Shown one piece after another: positions 22,159 to 31,214 of a stretch of DNA of 64,000 bases. A model generated the notes under the pieces. The model had not been told where the DNA came from. It ran no database searches and worked only from the letters and a program-made list of their open reading frames with translations. Every line of letters begins with the position of its first letter. The stretch's first letter is position 1. Source of the stretch: Streptomyces sp. NBC_01754 (GTDB taxonomy: Bacteria; Actinomycetota; Actinomycetes; Streptomycetales; Streptomycetaceae). The translations under genes and the position numbers were made by a program. Location: the NCBI RefSeq assembly GCF_035918015.1, contig NZ_CP109132.1, positions 1,178,001 to 1,242,000 of the forward strand. The letters run 5' to 3'.

Positions 22159-22227
22159 CCGTCATGGCGGAACGCCGGCGGCCGCGGCACGTGGCCTCGG
22201 CCGGACACGGGCGCCACGGGACGCGGA

Positions 22228-22270
22228 CGGCCCCCGTGTCCCGGACGAGCCGGTCGTGACACGGGGGCCG
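22228..22270. terminator. Hairpin terminator between convergent genes
   Basis: Perfect 13-bp arms (22228-22240 and 22258-22270) with a 17-nt loop lie between the radical SAM stop and the convergent DUF5997 gene. Confidence 0.7.
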
Positions 22271-22312
22271 CGGCGGGCGTCTGCCGGGCCCGGATGCCTC
22301 AGAGCCCGGGCG

Positions 22313-22723
22313 TCAGGGGCGTGCCTCGCCCTCGGACCGTTCGGCGGCGCGGGCCGCGTCGCGCTCCTTGATGCGCGCCGCCTCCTTGCGGACCTCCGCC
22401 TGGGTGGCGCGCTCCTTCCGGAGCCACTCGGGGTTCTCCTGCTTCAGCGCTTCGATCTGCTCGGTCGTGAGCGGTTCGGTGGCCCCGCCGCGGGCGAGGC
22501 CGGCGATGGAGACGCCGAGCTTCGACGCGACCACCGGCCGGGGGTGCGGACCGTTGCGGCGCAGCTCCTGAAGCCAGGCCGGCGGGTCGGACTGGAGCGC
22601 GTTCAGCTCGGTGCGCGTGACGAGGCCCTCCCGGAACTCTGCGGGGGTGGCCTCGAGGTACACACCCAGCTTCTTCGCCGCGGTGGCGGGCTTCATGGTC
22701 TGGGTGCTCTGGTGCGACGTCAT
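22313..22723 (-). CDS. DUF5997 family protein
   Basis: This small basic protein (136 aa) opens with TMKPATAAKKLGVYLEATPAEF and has two similar helical segments (LNALQSDPPAWLQELRRNGPHP and IEALKQENPEWLRKERA), as in the actinobacterial DUF5997 family. Its function is unknown. The start at 22723 is supported by a -10 hexamer (TACCCT) ending 6 nt before the ATG, which implies a leaderless transcript. It is divergent from the next gene, a pairing I recall as common in Streptomyces. Confidence 0.8.
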   Translation of the reverse strand: MTSHQSTQTMKPATAAKKLGVYLEATPAEFREGLVTRTELNALQSDPPAWLQELRRNGPHPRPVVASKLGVSIAGLARGGATEPLTTEQIEALKQENPEWLRKERATQAEVRKEAARIKERDAARAAERSEGEARP

Positions 22724-22729
22724 GCGTCC

Positions 22730-22782
22730 AGGGTATCGACCCCGTGAGAGGGCGCCGACCACGGCGGGAGCCCCGGTAACCT
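22730..22782. promoter_or_regulatory. Back-to-back leaderless promoters
   Basis: On the minus strand TACCCT (22735-22730) precedes the ATG at 22723 by 6 nt. On the plus strand TAACCT (22777-22782) precedes the GTG at 22789 by 6 nt. With transcription starting about 7 nt after a -10 box, both mRNAs would begin at their start codons. Confidence 0.55.
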
Positions 22783-22788
22783 GGCAGG

Positions 22789-23637
22789 GTGACAGGCTCC
22801 GATGTACCCCCGTCGTTCCGGCTCGCCTACGTCCCGGGAGTGACCCCGACCAAGTGGGCGCGGATCTGGAACGAGCGACTGCCCGGTGTCCCGCTGACCC
22901 TCGTGGCCGTGCCCGCGGAGGAGGCGGCCGGCGCGCTGCGACGCGGCGACGCCGACGCCGGTCTGCTGCGGCTCCCCGTGGACCGTACCGACCTCAGCGC
23001 GATCCCGCTGTACGCCGAGACGACCGTGGTGGTCGTCCCCAGGGATCACGCCGGGGCGGCCGTCGAGGAGCTGTCGGTCGAGGACCTGGCCGACGAGATC
23101 GTGCTGCACCCCCTCGACGACACCCTCGGCTGGCCGCGTCCGCCCGGCCGGCCCGCGTTCGAACGGCCCGCCACGACGGCCGACGCCGTCGAGCTGGTGG
23201 CGGCGGGCGTGGGACTGCTCGTCGTACCCCAGTCGCTGGCCCGGCTGCATCACCGCAAGGACCTCACCTACCGGCCGCTCACGGCTGCCGGGGGGACCGA
23301 GGCGGCTGAGGGTGCTCAGGGGGACTCCGGCCTCCCGGAGTCCCGCGTCGCCCTGGCGTGGCCCGAGTCGAGGACCACCGACCTGGTGGAGGAGTTCATC
23401 GGGATCGTGCGCGGGCGCACCGTCAACAGCACCCGCGGGCCGCGGAAGCCCCCCGCCGAACAGCAGGAGAAGGCCGCCAAGGGAGCCGATCGGAAGGCCG
23501 CCGGCTCCTCGCGCAAGCCCTCGGCGGGCAAGGGCGGCGGCACCAAGGGCGGCAGCAGGTCCGCGGGCGGCAGAAGCTCCGGCAAGGGCGCCGCCAAGGG
23601 TTCCGGCAAGCGCGGCAGGCCCGGCCGCCGGTCCTGA
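22789..23637 (+). CDS. LysR-type substrate-binding-domain protein without HTH
   Basis: The 282-aa protein starts directly with the effector-binding fold of LysR regulators (FRLAYVPGVTPTKWARIWNERLP, then DADAGLLRLP, TVVVVPRDH and AGVGLLVVPQSLARL) and has no winged-helix DNA-binding domain. The last 70 residues are a Lys/Gly/Ser-rich basic tail (repeats of SGKGAAKGSGK type) that could contact nucleic acid or a partner. The GTG start is placed by homology and by a leaderless -10 box. The family is widespread in actinobacteria; I know no defined function. Confidence 0.8.
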   Translation: MTGSDVPPSFRLAYVPGVTPTKWARIWNERLPGVPLTLVAVPAEEAAGALRRGDADAGLLRLPVDRTDLSAIPLYAETTVVVVPRDHAGAAVEELSVEDLADEIVLHPLDDTLGWPRPPGRPAFERPATTADAVELVAAGVGLLVVPQSLARLHHRKDLTYRPLTAAGGTEAAEGAQGDSGLPESRVALAWPESRTTDLVEEFIGIVRGRTVNSTRGPRKPPAEQQEKAAKGADRKAAGSSRKPSAGKGGGTKGGSRSAGGRSSGKGAAKGSGKRGRPGRRS

Positions 23638-23785
23638 CGGACCCCGGCCCGGCACGCCCGCCCCCTACCCGTAGTACTCGGGAGCTACCCCGCGAGTGGG
23701 CTCCTGAGCGGGACGCCGACGAGGCGGGCCGGCTCATAGCTTCTGTACCGGATTCACCAACTCCCCCGGTACGGAAGGACCTTCC

Positions 23786-24742
23786 ATGGCGTCCCGCCCG
23801 CGCACCCGCCGTCTTCGCCGCGCGCTGCCGACTCTGCTCGCCACCGCGTCCGTGGCGCTGCCGGTGTCGGGTGCGGCCCGTCCCGCCGCTGTCCCGGCCC
23901 CCGTCCCCGCCGCCCTCGCCCCTCTGGTGGCCGCGACCCCCGCGGCCCTGGACGCGCGGTACGCCGCCACCCGCGACGGGGTGCGCGAGGCGCTGCGGAC
24001 GGCGTCCGGCCACGGCGACCGGCGCCGGGCCGACGCCCTGACGGCCATGGCCGGACCGGGACGCCACTTCCTGACGTTCGACGGACGCGACGGAGGCCGC
24101 ACCGCCGAGGTGTTCGGCGACCTGTCCGGGGCCCGACGGATCGCGGTCCTGGTACCGGGTGCGGGTGTGGACCTCGATCACTACTGGCGGCTGAAGCGGG
24201 ACGCCGAGGCCCTCACCGACGAGCTGGGCGAGGGGGCTGCGGTCGTCGCGTGGCTCGGGTACCGGACTCCGCCCACCGTGGGCCCCGCCGCGGTGACACC
24301 GGGGCGGGCCGACGAGGCGGCGCCGCGACTGGACGCGTTCGTACGGGAGTTGACGGCCGCCCGGCCCGGCGCGCGGATCTCCCTGCTCTGCCACTCCTAC
24401 GGCTCGGTCGTCTGCGCCCGGGGCGCGTCCGGCCTCGCCGTCGCGGAAATCGTGCTGTACGGCAGCCCGGGCACCGGGGCATCCACCGCCGCCGAGCTGC
24501 ACACGAGCGCCACCGTCCGGGCCGGCCGGGGCGGCGGCGACTGGATCGCGCACGTCCCGCACGTCCGGCTGGAACTGGGCTTCGTCTCTGTCGGGTTCGG
24601 GACGGATCCGGTCTCGCCGGAGTTCGGCGCCGAGGTCTTCGACGCCGGCGAGGCCGGCCACAGCGACTATCTGCGGCCCGGATCGGTCTCGCTGCGCAGC
24701 ATCGCCCGGATCGTCACGGGGACGGAGGACGGCCGTGCGTGA
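23786..24742 (+). CDS. Exported alpha/beta hydrolase (DUF1023-like)
   Basis: A signal-peptide-like N-terminus (RRLRRALPTLLATASVALPVSGAA) precedes an alpha/beta-hydrolase domain with oxyanion-region VLVPGAGVDLDHYW, AVVAWLGY, and nucleophile elbow CHSYG (Ser near residue 213). The late AGHSDYL probably supplies the catalytic His. This layout matches DUF1023 lipase/esterase-like proteins; the substrate is unknown. The last codons overlap the GTG of the acyltransferase gene (GTGCGTGA), so the pair is probably cotranslated. Confidence 0.8.
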   Translation: MASRPRTRRLRRALPTLLATASVALPVSGAARPAAVPAPVPAALAPLVAATPAALDARYAATRDGVREALRTASGHGDRRRADALTAMAGPGRHFLTFDGRDGGRTAEVFGDLSGARRIAVLVPGAGVDLDHYWRLKRDAEALTDELGEGAAVVAWLGYRTPPTVGPAAVTPGRADEAAPRLDAFVRELTAARPGARISLLCHSYGSVVCARGASGLAVAEIVLYGSPGTGASTAAELHTSATVRAGRGGGDWIAHVPHVRLELGFVSVGFGTDPVSPEFGAEVFDAGEAGHSDYLRPGSVSLRSIARIVTGTEDGRA

Positions 24743-25907
24743 CCGTGTGCGTGCCCTCGTCCGGCGTATCGACGCGGCGACGCCCGCCGGCCGCGACCGT
24801 ACCCTCGACGCGCTGCGCGCCTTCGCCGTCCTGGGCGTGGTGTGCGGTCACTGGCTGGTGACCGCGCTGGTCGCCGACAGCGGCACGGTGCACGGGGCGA
24901 GCCCCCTCCGGTACATGCCCGCACTCACCCCCGTCTCCTGGGTGTTCCAGACGCTCGCGGTGTTCTTCCTGGTGGGCGGGCTGGTCGGGGCGAAGGGGTA
25001 CGCCTCGGCGCGGGCCCGGGGCGAGTCGTACGGCCGGTGGCTGCGGGCCCGGACGGGCCGGCTGTTCCGCCCGGTCCTGGTGCTGCTGGCCGTGTGGGCG
25101 GTGGCGGCGGGCGTCATGCTGGTCTCCGGGGTGGACCCGGACACGGTCCGCGCGCTGGGCAAGCTGGTGTGGTCGCCGTTGTGGTTCCTGCTGGTCTTCG
25201 CCGCGCTGACGGCGGCCACCCCGCTGGTGGCACGGCTGCACCCGCTGTGGCCGCTCGCCGTGGTGCTCCACGTCGACCTGTTCAGGCTGGGGCTCGGCGG
25301 CCCGGCCTGGCCGGGCTGGATCAACGTGGCGGCGGGCTGGCTGGTCCCGTACAGCCTGGGGGCCGCGTGGGCCCGGGGCGGGCTGCGCGACCGCAGGACC
25401 GGGTGGGTGCTGCTGGCCGGGGGCGCGGCGGCCACGGCCGGGCTGGTCCTGTTCGCCGGGTATCCGGCCTCCATGGTCGGAGTGCCCGGCAGCACGCTCT
25501 CCAACCTGGACCCGCCGACACTGGCCGCGGTGACCTTCGGCCTCGCCCAGTGCGGTGGTGCGCTGCTGCTGCTCGGGCCGTTGCGGCGGGCCCTCGCACG
25601 GTCCGCGGTATGGGCGGCGGTGGCGCTCGTGAACCTGTCGGCGATGACGATATTCCTGTGGCACCAGACCGCGATGATCACGGTCACCTCCACCGCCCTG
25701 CTCCTGGGCGGCCCGCTGCCCGGCCTGCACACGGTGCCCGACTCCCCCGGCTGGGTGGCGGCCCGGCTGGCCTGGCTTCCGGTGTTCGCCCTGGCGCTGC
25801 TGGTCTTCCGGGCCGTGTTCGGTACGTACGAGACGCGGGGCGGCGGCCGCTCGGCGGTGGCACGGAAGGGCTCCCCGGCCCGGACGCCGGAGCCTCGCCG
25901 TGCCTGA
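24735..25907 (+). CDS. Membrane acyltransferase, family 3
   Basis: The 390-aa protein has about ten hydrophobic segments and opens with the acyltransferase-3 signature RDRTLDALRAFAVLGVVCGHW, whose His lies in the first membrane segment. WHQTAMI near residue 308 sits late in the protein as in this family. Such enzymes move acyl groups onto sugars, lipids or small molecules at the membrane; the acceptor is unknown. The start overlaps the hydrolase stop and the end overlaps the start of the sensor-kinase remnant, so the four genes formed one transcript. Confidence 0.82.
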   Translation: MRDRVRALVRRIDAATPAGRDRTLDALRAFAVLGVVCGHWLVTALVADSGTVHGASPLRYMPALTPVSWVFQTLAVFFLVGGLVGAKGYASARARGESYGRWLRARTGRLFRPVLVLLAVWAVAAGVMLVSGVDPDTVRALGKLVWSPLWFLLVFAALTAATPLVARLHPLWPLAVVLHVDLFRLGLGGPAWPGWINVAAGWLVPYSLGAAWARGGLRDRRTGWVLLAGGAAATAGLVLFAGYPASMVGVPGSTLSNLDPPTLAAVTFGLAQCGGALLLLGPLRRALARSAVWAAVALVNLSAMTIFLWHQTAMITVTSTALLLGGPLPGLHTVPDSPGWVAARLAWLPVFALALLVFRAVFGTYETRGGGRSAVARKGSPARTPEPRRA

Positions 25908-26711
25908 GCTGAGCGCCATGGCGGGGGCGGCGAGGGCGGGGCGGCGACTGGTGACCGGGCTGCGCGCGCTGCCGCGGCGGCTGTACGAGGATCTGTGGGC
26001 GGCGCCGGTCGTCCCGGTCCCGGCCCCGGGGCAGCCCGGGGCGCAGGTCTGGCGGCCGGTGTTCGGGATGCTGCTGGCCCTCGCCGCGGCGTCCGTCGCC
26101 CTGGGCCATGTGTACGACCTGGTTCCGAGCGGCGCGGGCATCCCCGCGTACACGGTGCTGTTCGCGGTCCTCCAGTCCGTGACGCTGGTCGCCGGAATGT
26201 CCCGGCCGCTGTACGCCTGGTGGGCCTCGCTGGTTCTCATGGTCGTCAGCGTGCGGCTCTCGGAGCCGGTGCTGAGCCCTGACGCCCTCTTTCCGACCGC
26301 GCCCGAGACCGCGCTCCAGTCCGGCGCCCTGTTCCTGCTGGCTCTCCGGGTCCGTCCGCGCCGGGCGGGCACCGCACTCGTGGTCAGCCTTCTCGCGCTG
26401 GCGCTCTCCGCCCAGTTCACCACCCAGGCCCACAACCACTCCCTGGACCGCTCGTCCCTCGTCGTCGTCACGGCCGTGGTGGTCGGCGCTGCGCTTCGCG
26501 CCCTGCGGGTGGCCCGTACCGAGCTGGTCGAACAGTCGGAGCTGACGGCGGAGGAACGGGCCCGGCGCACACTCCTGGAGGAGCGCAACCGGATCGCCCG
26601 CGAGCTGCACGACGTGGTCGCGCACCATATGTCGGTGACCTCGTCCACGGCCCCACCCCCGGCGGCGGTTACGAAGTAGTGGCGACGCTCCCCCTGGAGG
26701 ACCCCGCATGA
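25900..26711 (+). pseudogene. Sensor histidine kinase with internal deletion (NarL-type partner)
   Basis: The N-terminal part is intact: membrane segments over about residues 50-210, then the dimerisation helix with the phospho-acceptor His in EERNRIARELHDVVAHHMSV. The frame then breaks at about 26638-26664 into TSSTAPPPAAV and stops at 26679. In another frame the bases from about 26658 to 26711 read PGGGYEVVATLPLEDPA-stop, the normal C-terminal tail of such kinases. That original stop overlaps the ATG of the response regulator (ATGA), as expected for an intact pair. The rest of DHp and the whole ATPase domain (about 150 residues) are therefore missing from the middle, so it cannot act as a kinase. 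True deletion or assembly collapse cannot be told apart here. Confidence 0.85.
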
Positions 26712-26994
26712 CCATCCGCGTGCTGATCGCCGACGACCAGGTGATGGTCCGCCAGAGGTTCACGGTGCTGCTGGACGCCGAGCCCGGCATCGAGGTCGTC
26801 GGCCAGGCCGTGGACGGGGTGGACGCGATCGAGAAGGCCGGCGAACTGGCCCCCGGCGTCGTCCTGATGGACATCCGGATGCCCCGCCTCGGCGGCATCG
26901 ACGCCACCCGCCGCCTCACCGAGGCACCCGCCGCCCAGGTCAAGGTGCTGTGTACGCGTACGAGACGGGGCTGGTGCGCCCGACCGGCTACTGA
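26708..26994 (+). pseudogene. NarL-type response regulator with internal deletion
   Basis: Residues 1-81 are a normal receiver domain (acidic pair ADD at 8-10, phospho-acceptor Asp55 in LMDIRMP) up to AQVKVL. The frame then breaks at about 26951. In the new frame the sequence VYAYETGLVRPTGY-stop (to 26994) is a normal NarL-type C-terminus. The end of the receiver, the linker and the HTH (roughly 120 residues) are lost, so no DNA-binding domain remains. It overlaps the damaged kinase gene, which has the same kind of damage, and its original stop overlaps the convergent hydrolase stop by 7 bp. Confidence 0.85.
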
Positions 26995-28151
26995 TCCCCT
27001 TCCAGGGAGTCGTACACGGCGTCGACCAGGACCGTCTTGCGGGGGTCGTCGGCGATGTGCGGGCCCATGCGGTTCATGACGTAGCCCAGGGCGATCCCGG
27101 CCTCGGGGTCGGCGAGGCCGCAGGAGCCGCCGGCCCCGTCATGACCGGCCGCCCGCGGGTTGGGTCCGTAGGAGCCGTCCGGGCCGCTGAGCCAGAGGCC
27201 GAGGCCCAGTTCGGTCTCGTGGCCGAAGCCGGTGCCCAGGACCAGGTCGTGGCAGCTGCCCTGACCCTCGCGGACGCGCTCGGCGGCCGTTTCGGAGAGG
27301 ATCCGCCGGCCGTTCAGGCTGCCGCGTCCGGCGACGATCCCGTAGAGCGCGGCGACCGCGCGGGCGGTGCCGTGGCCGTTGGCGGCGGGGATCTCGGCGG
27401 CGCGCCACTCGGGGGTGTTGGCGGCGGCCGTTCCCGTACCGGGGTTGAGGAGGGAGGCGATGGCCACCGGTTCCATCCGGGCGAAGAGGGCGGCCTGTTC
27501 ACGTGCGACCGTGTCCGGCCGGACGAGTTCGGCGACCCGGCCCACGTCCTTCTCCGGGCGGCCGATGGTGAAGTCGATGTCCAGCGGCCCGGTGATCTCC
27601 CGGTGCAGGAACTCTCCGGGCAGCAGACCGGTGAGACGGCGCACCACCTCGCCGACCAGGAAGCCGTACGAGATGGCGTGGTACCCGGACCTGGTGCCCG
27701 GCTCCCACCAGGGTGCGGTGGCCGCCAGTGCGGCCGTGGTCGCCTCCCAGTCGTACAGCTCGGCCAGGGTCTGCGGCTCGCGCAGGCCCGCGACGCCCGA
27801 CCGGTGCGAGAGCAGGTGGCGCACCCGTACGGACTCCTTTCCCCCGGCGGCGAACTCGGGCCAGTACGCCGCCACCGGGGCGTCCAGGTCCAGCAGTCCG
27901 CGGTCGGCCAGGATGTGGGCGCAGAGCGCGGTCGGCCCCTTCGTCGTGGACCACACGTTGACGACGGTGTCGCGCTCCCAGGGGCGGCTGCGGGCCGCGT
28001 CGGCCCAGCCGCCCCAGAGGTCCACCACGGGATCGCCGTCGAGGAGAACGGTGACGGCCGCGCCCAGCTCACCGCGTCCGGTGAAGTTGCCGGCGAACGC
28101 GTCGCGGACGGCGGCGAAACGGGGGTCGCAGTGACCATGGACCGGCGCCAC
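26988..28151 (-). CDS. Serine hydrolase of the beta-lactamase / EstB esterase family
   Basis: With the GTG at 28151, preceded by GGAGGAG at 7 nt, the protein is 387 aa. The SxxK motif is VWSTTKG near residue 70 and the Tyr motif is SGYHAISYG near 155. The late block AAGHDGAGGSCGLADPEAG replaces the KTG motif, as in EstB-type esterases. These enzymes hydrolyse esters or act as D-peptidases more often than true beta-lactamases. No signal peptide is seen, so it is probably cytoplasmic. A palindromic operator-like site overlaps its putative promoter. Confidence 0.87.
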   Translation of the reverse strand: MAPVHGHCDPRFAAVRDAFAGNFTGRGELGAAVTVLLDGDPVVDLWGGWADAARSRPWERDTVVNVWSTTKGPTALCAHILADRGLLDLDAPVAAYWPEFAAGGKESVRVRHLLSHRSGVAGLREPQTLAELYDWEATTAALAATAPWWEPGTRSGYHAISYGFLVGEVVRRLTGLLPGEFLHREITGPLDIDFTIGRPEKDVGRVAELVRPDTVAREQAALFARMEPVAIASLLNPGTGTAAANTPEWRAAEIPAANGHGTARAVAALYGIVAGRGSLNGRRILSETAAERVREGQGSCHDLVLGTGFGHETELGLGLWLSGPDGSYGPNPRAAGHDGAGGSCGLADPEAGIALGYVMNRMGPHIADDPRKTVLVDAVYDSLEGDQ

Positions 28152-28193
28152 GGGTCTCTCCTCCGCTCGGAGCCGCGCGTCCTGACGACCCGC

Positions 28194-28222
28194 ACCATAC
28201 CGACTGGTCGGATCTCCGGGAA
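28194..28222 (-). promoter_or_regulatory. Promoter with TetR-type palindrome upstream of the serine hydrolase
   Basis: The palindrome CCGACTGGTCGG (28200-28211) resembles TetR-family operators. It lies between a -10-like TATGGT (28199-28194) and a -35-like TTCCCG (28222-28217) on the minus strand, about 43 bp before the GTG. No TetR gene is adjacent. Confidence 0.45.
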
Positions 28223-28465
28223 GGCACCGCGCGTCCGGGGACGCGGTCCGGTGCCGGCGGTCGGCCCGGGACCGCCTCCACGCCGAGGTGCCGGCACCCG
28301 GGCAGCCCGTGATCATGGTGGCGCGGAGCGGGCGGGCGGCCGCATGCCGGTACGCCGACGGCGGTGCGCCGGTGCGTGGAGCAGGTCCGCGCGGACGACG
28401 CCGGGTTCGGCGACCGCGACGGCGGTTCCGTCCTGGACGTGACCATGAGTGCGGACCCGCGCCGG
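28212..28465. other. Noncoding stretch upstream of the serine hydrolase
   Basis: No reading frame here has a credible start, ribosome site and protein-like composition. It probably includes decayed sequence between the hydrolase promoter and the GNAT remnant. Confidence 0.5.
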
Positions 28466-28627
28466 TCAGGAGGGCGACACGGCGTCCGCGGGTACCCGGG
28501 CTCGGTCGACCTGGAGGGCCATCCACATCTCCGGTTCCGCGAGCGGGGTGAACCCGAGCCTCGCGTAGACCTCGTGGGCGTCCTTGGTGGCGAGCAGGGA
28601 CCTGCGCGCACCCAGCGGGGTGAGGTG
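28466..28627 (-). pseudogene. GNAT acetyltransferase C-terminal remnant
   Basis: The segment LATKDAHEVYARLGFTPLAEPEMWM is the characteristic end of one GNAT group (TRDAHGLYxxYGFTPL). The N-terminal acetyl-CoA-binding part is absent upstream, so only the last 50 or so codons survive. It lies beside two other damaged genes. Confidence 0.6.
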
Positions 28628-28697
28628 CGGCCGGCCGGAGGGCTGTTTCGCCCGTACCACGCCTGACGCCCCGGCGGCCCGCGCCGCTCACCCCGCC

Positions 28698-30175
28698 TCA
28701 GCCGTCCCGCGGCCCGGGCGCCACGTCCCGGCCGCCTCCCCGGGCCTGCCGCCCCGGCGCCCACAGCTCGTCGGCGGCGGTACGCAGTCTGCGTACACCC
28801 TCGGCGATCTCGGCCGTCCCCGAGACCGATCCGAAGCTCAACCGGACGTGACCGGCGGGGGGTTCGGCGCAGTGGTACGGGCGGCCGGGTGCGACGGCGA
28901 CCCCGGCCCGGAGGGCGGCGGAGACCAGCGCGGGTTCGTCGGCGACCGGGCCGGGAAGCCGGAGCCAGAGGCTCCCGCCGCCCGACGGGACGTGCGTCAG
29001 GGCGAGTTCGGCAGCCTGGTGCGCAGGGCGGCCGCCAGCGCGGTGCGGCGGGCGCTCAGTTCGGCGGCGACGGTGCGCAGGTGGCGCTCCCAGGCCGGCG
29101 AGCCGACGAGTTCCAGGGCGGTCTCCTGGAGGGGGCGCGGCACGAAGAAGCTGTCCACCACCTGGAGGGAGCGCAGCCGTTCCAGGACCGGCCCCCGGGC
29201 GGCCAGTGCGCCGACGCGCAGACTCGGCGAGGTGATCTTGGTGAGGGAACGGACGTGGACGACGACGCCGTCCGGATCGTGCGCGGCCAGGGGTTCGGGC
29301 AGCGGACCGGCGTCGTGGTGGACGAGGCGGCGGGCGAAGTCGTCCTCGACCACGAAGGCGCCCGCGGCCCGGGCGGCCCGCACGACCTGTTCGCGGCGCC
29401 CTGCCGTCAGGGTCGCGCCGGTCGGGTTGTGGAACAGCGGCTGGCAGACGAAGACCCGCGCCCCGGTGGCCCGGAAGGCCGCTTCGAGCAGGTCGGGGCG
29501 GACCCCGTCGGCGTCCACCGGTACGGGCACCGGCCGCAGCCCGGCGGCGTGGGCGACGGCCAGGAGTCCGGTGTAGGTCGGGGACTCGACGAGCACGGGG
29601 GCGCCGGGCGGGGCGAGGGCCCGCAGCGCGAGGGCCAGGGCGCTCTGGCCGCCGGCGGTGACGAGGACGTCGTCGCCGGTGTGCGCGGGACCGATCTCCC
29701 GGGCGAACCAGGCGCGCAGTTCGTGCAGCCCGTCGGTGGGCGGCCGGCCCCAGGCGCCCGGCCGGTGGCCCGCCCGGGCCAGGGCGCCGGCGAGCGCCCG
29801 TTCGGGCTGGAGGCCGGCGTGCAGATAGCCGCCGTTGAACTCGATGATCCCGGAGGGCGGCGCGGCGAGGGTGGTGAGGAGGCCGGAGGCGTCCACGGTG
29901 CGGGGCACGGCCTCAGGCCCGCCGTCACCGCTGAGCGACACCTCCTGCCAGGAGGTGTCCCCCGGTTCGGTTACGCCTCCGGGAGGCCCCGCCCGGAAGG
30001 CCCCGGCACCGGGCCGGGTGACGACCAGCCCTTCGGCGGCGAGCCGCGCCACCGCGCGGGAGACGGTCACGGGGCTGACATGGAAGCGCTCGACGAGCGC
30101 CCGGCTGGACGGCAGCTTTCCACCAGGAGAGTAGCGATCCAGCTCTCTTTTGAGGGAGTTCACCAGTTCGGTCAC
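28698..30175 (-). pseudogene. MocR-type GntR/aminotransferase regulator, frameshifted near its 3' end
   Basis: The GTG at 30175 begins a GntR winged helix (KLPSSRALVERFHVSPVTVSRAV) followed by a class-I aminotransferase fold with the PLP-binding Lys in VRSLTKITSPSLRVG. One base is missing near 29009-29011, so the frame stops at 28997 after RLPNSP. In the next frame the expected tail continues (ELALTHVPSGGGSLWLRLPGP ... GHVRLSFGSVSG) to a stop at 28698. MocR proteins regulate neighbouring, often divergent, transporter or PLP genes; here the divergent neighbour is an EamA transporter, also frameshifted. The protein made would lack the last 100 residues of its sensor domain unless the base is a sequencing error. 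Confidence 0.85.
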
Positions 30176-30190
30176 ACTGCTACGTCGGAC

Positions 30191-31200
30191 ATGACAACAC
30201 AGGGTAGCGCTACTGATCCTACGCCGATAGCGATCGCCTCCGGCCCGCAGACCTCCGGGCGCACCGGTGGCGGGGTCCTGCTCGCCGGACTCGGCGTCGT
30301 CGCCTTCTCCCTGGCCTTCCCCTCCACGGTGTGGGGGCTCGAGAGCTTCGGGCCCTGGTCGCTCGTGGCGGTGCGCGGCGTACTGGCGGCGCTGATCGCG
30401 GGGTGCGCGCTGCTGGTGGGCCGGGTACCGCTGCCCGCGCGGGAGCACTGGGCCGGGCTCGCGGTCGTCGCGGGCGGTGTGGTCGTCGGATTCCCGCTGC
30501 TGACCACGCTGGCGCTCCGGACCTCGACGAGTTCGCACGCGGCGGTGGTGGTGGGCCTGCTGCCCCTGACGACGGCGCTGTTCGCGTCGCTGCGCACAGG
30601 CGCGCGCCCGCCGCGCGCGTTCTGGATCGCCGCGCTGGCGGGGGCCGCCGTCGTCATCGTGTTCACGGTCCAGCAGAGCGGCGGGGCACTGGCCGCGGGT
30701 GATCCGTACCTGTTCGGCGCGCTGCTGGTCTGCGCGGCGGGATACACCGAGGGGGCAGGCCGGCCGGGTCGATGCCGGGCCGGCAGGTGATCGGCCGGGC
30801 GCTGGTCCTCGCCCTGCCGCCGGCGGTGGCGGGCGCGGCGGTGGCCCTGTCCTTCGAACCGGTCCACCTCACCGTCCACGGGGTCGTCGGCCTGGTCTGG
30901 GTGTCGGCGGGCTCCACCTTCCTCGGTCTGTACGTCTGGTACCGGGGCATGGCCGAGATCGGGGTGCCCCGGGCCAGCCAGCTCCAGCTCGCGCAGCCGC
31001 TGCTGACCCTGACCTGGTCGTTCCTGGCCCTGGGCGAGGAGGTGTCCGCCGCCGCGCCGGTGGCGGCGGTGGCCGTCCTGCTGTGCATCGCGGCCACCCA
31101 GCGTGCGGCGCGCGGCACGGGCGGCGGGGCGTCCGCCCCCGAGACGAAGGCCGCTCCGGGTCATAGACTTGTCGACAAGGAACGTCACCCACCCCTGTGA
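30191..31200 (+). pseudogene. EamA/DMT-family transporter, frameshifted in a G-run
   Basis: The ATG at 30191 begins a drug/metabolite transporter (VLLAGLGVVAFSLAFPSTVWGLESFGPWSLVAVRG). The frame is lost after VCAAGYTEG at the G5 run near 30752-30756 and stops at 30790. Adding one G restores the frame into MPGRQVIGRALVLALPPAV and on to the normal end at 31200 (RGMAEIGVPRASQLQLAQPLLTL, a typical last EamA repeat). The ten-helix transporter is thus split after about six helices. It is divergent from the MocR regulator, a common pairing. Damage in a homopolymer makes sequencing error possible. Confidence 0.83.
30201..30213. promoter_or_regulatory. Palindrome GTAGCGCTAC over the MocR promoter
   Basis: A perfect 10-bp palindrome (30204-30213) overlaps a minus-strand -10-like TACCCT (30206-30201), about 20 bp before the MocR start. 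Related TAGCGATC copies occur at 30132 and 30228. This suits autoregulation of the divergent MocR/EamA pair. Confidence 0.4.
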
Positions 31201-31214
31201 GGAGGACACTCCCG

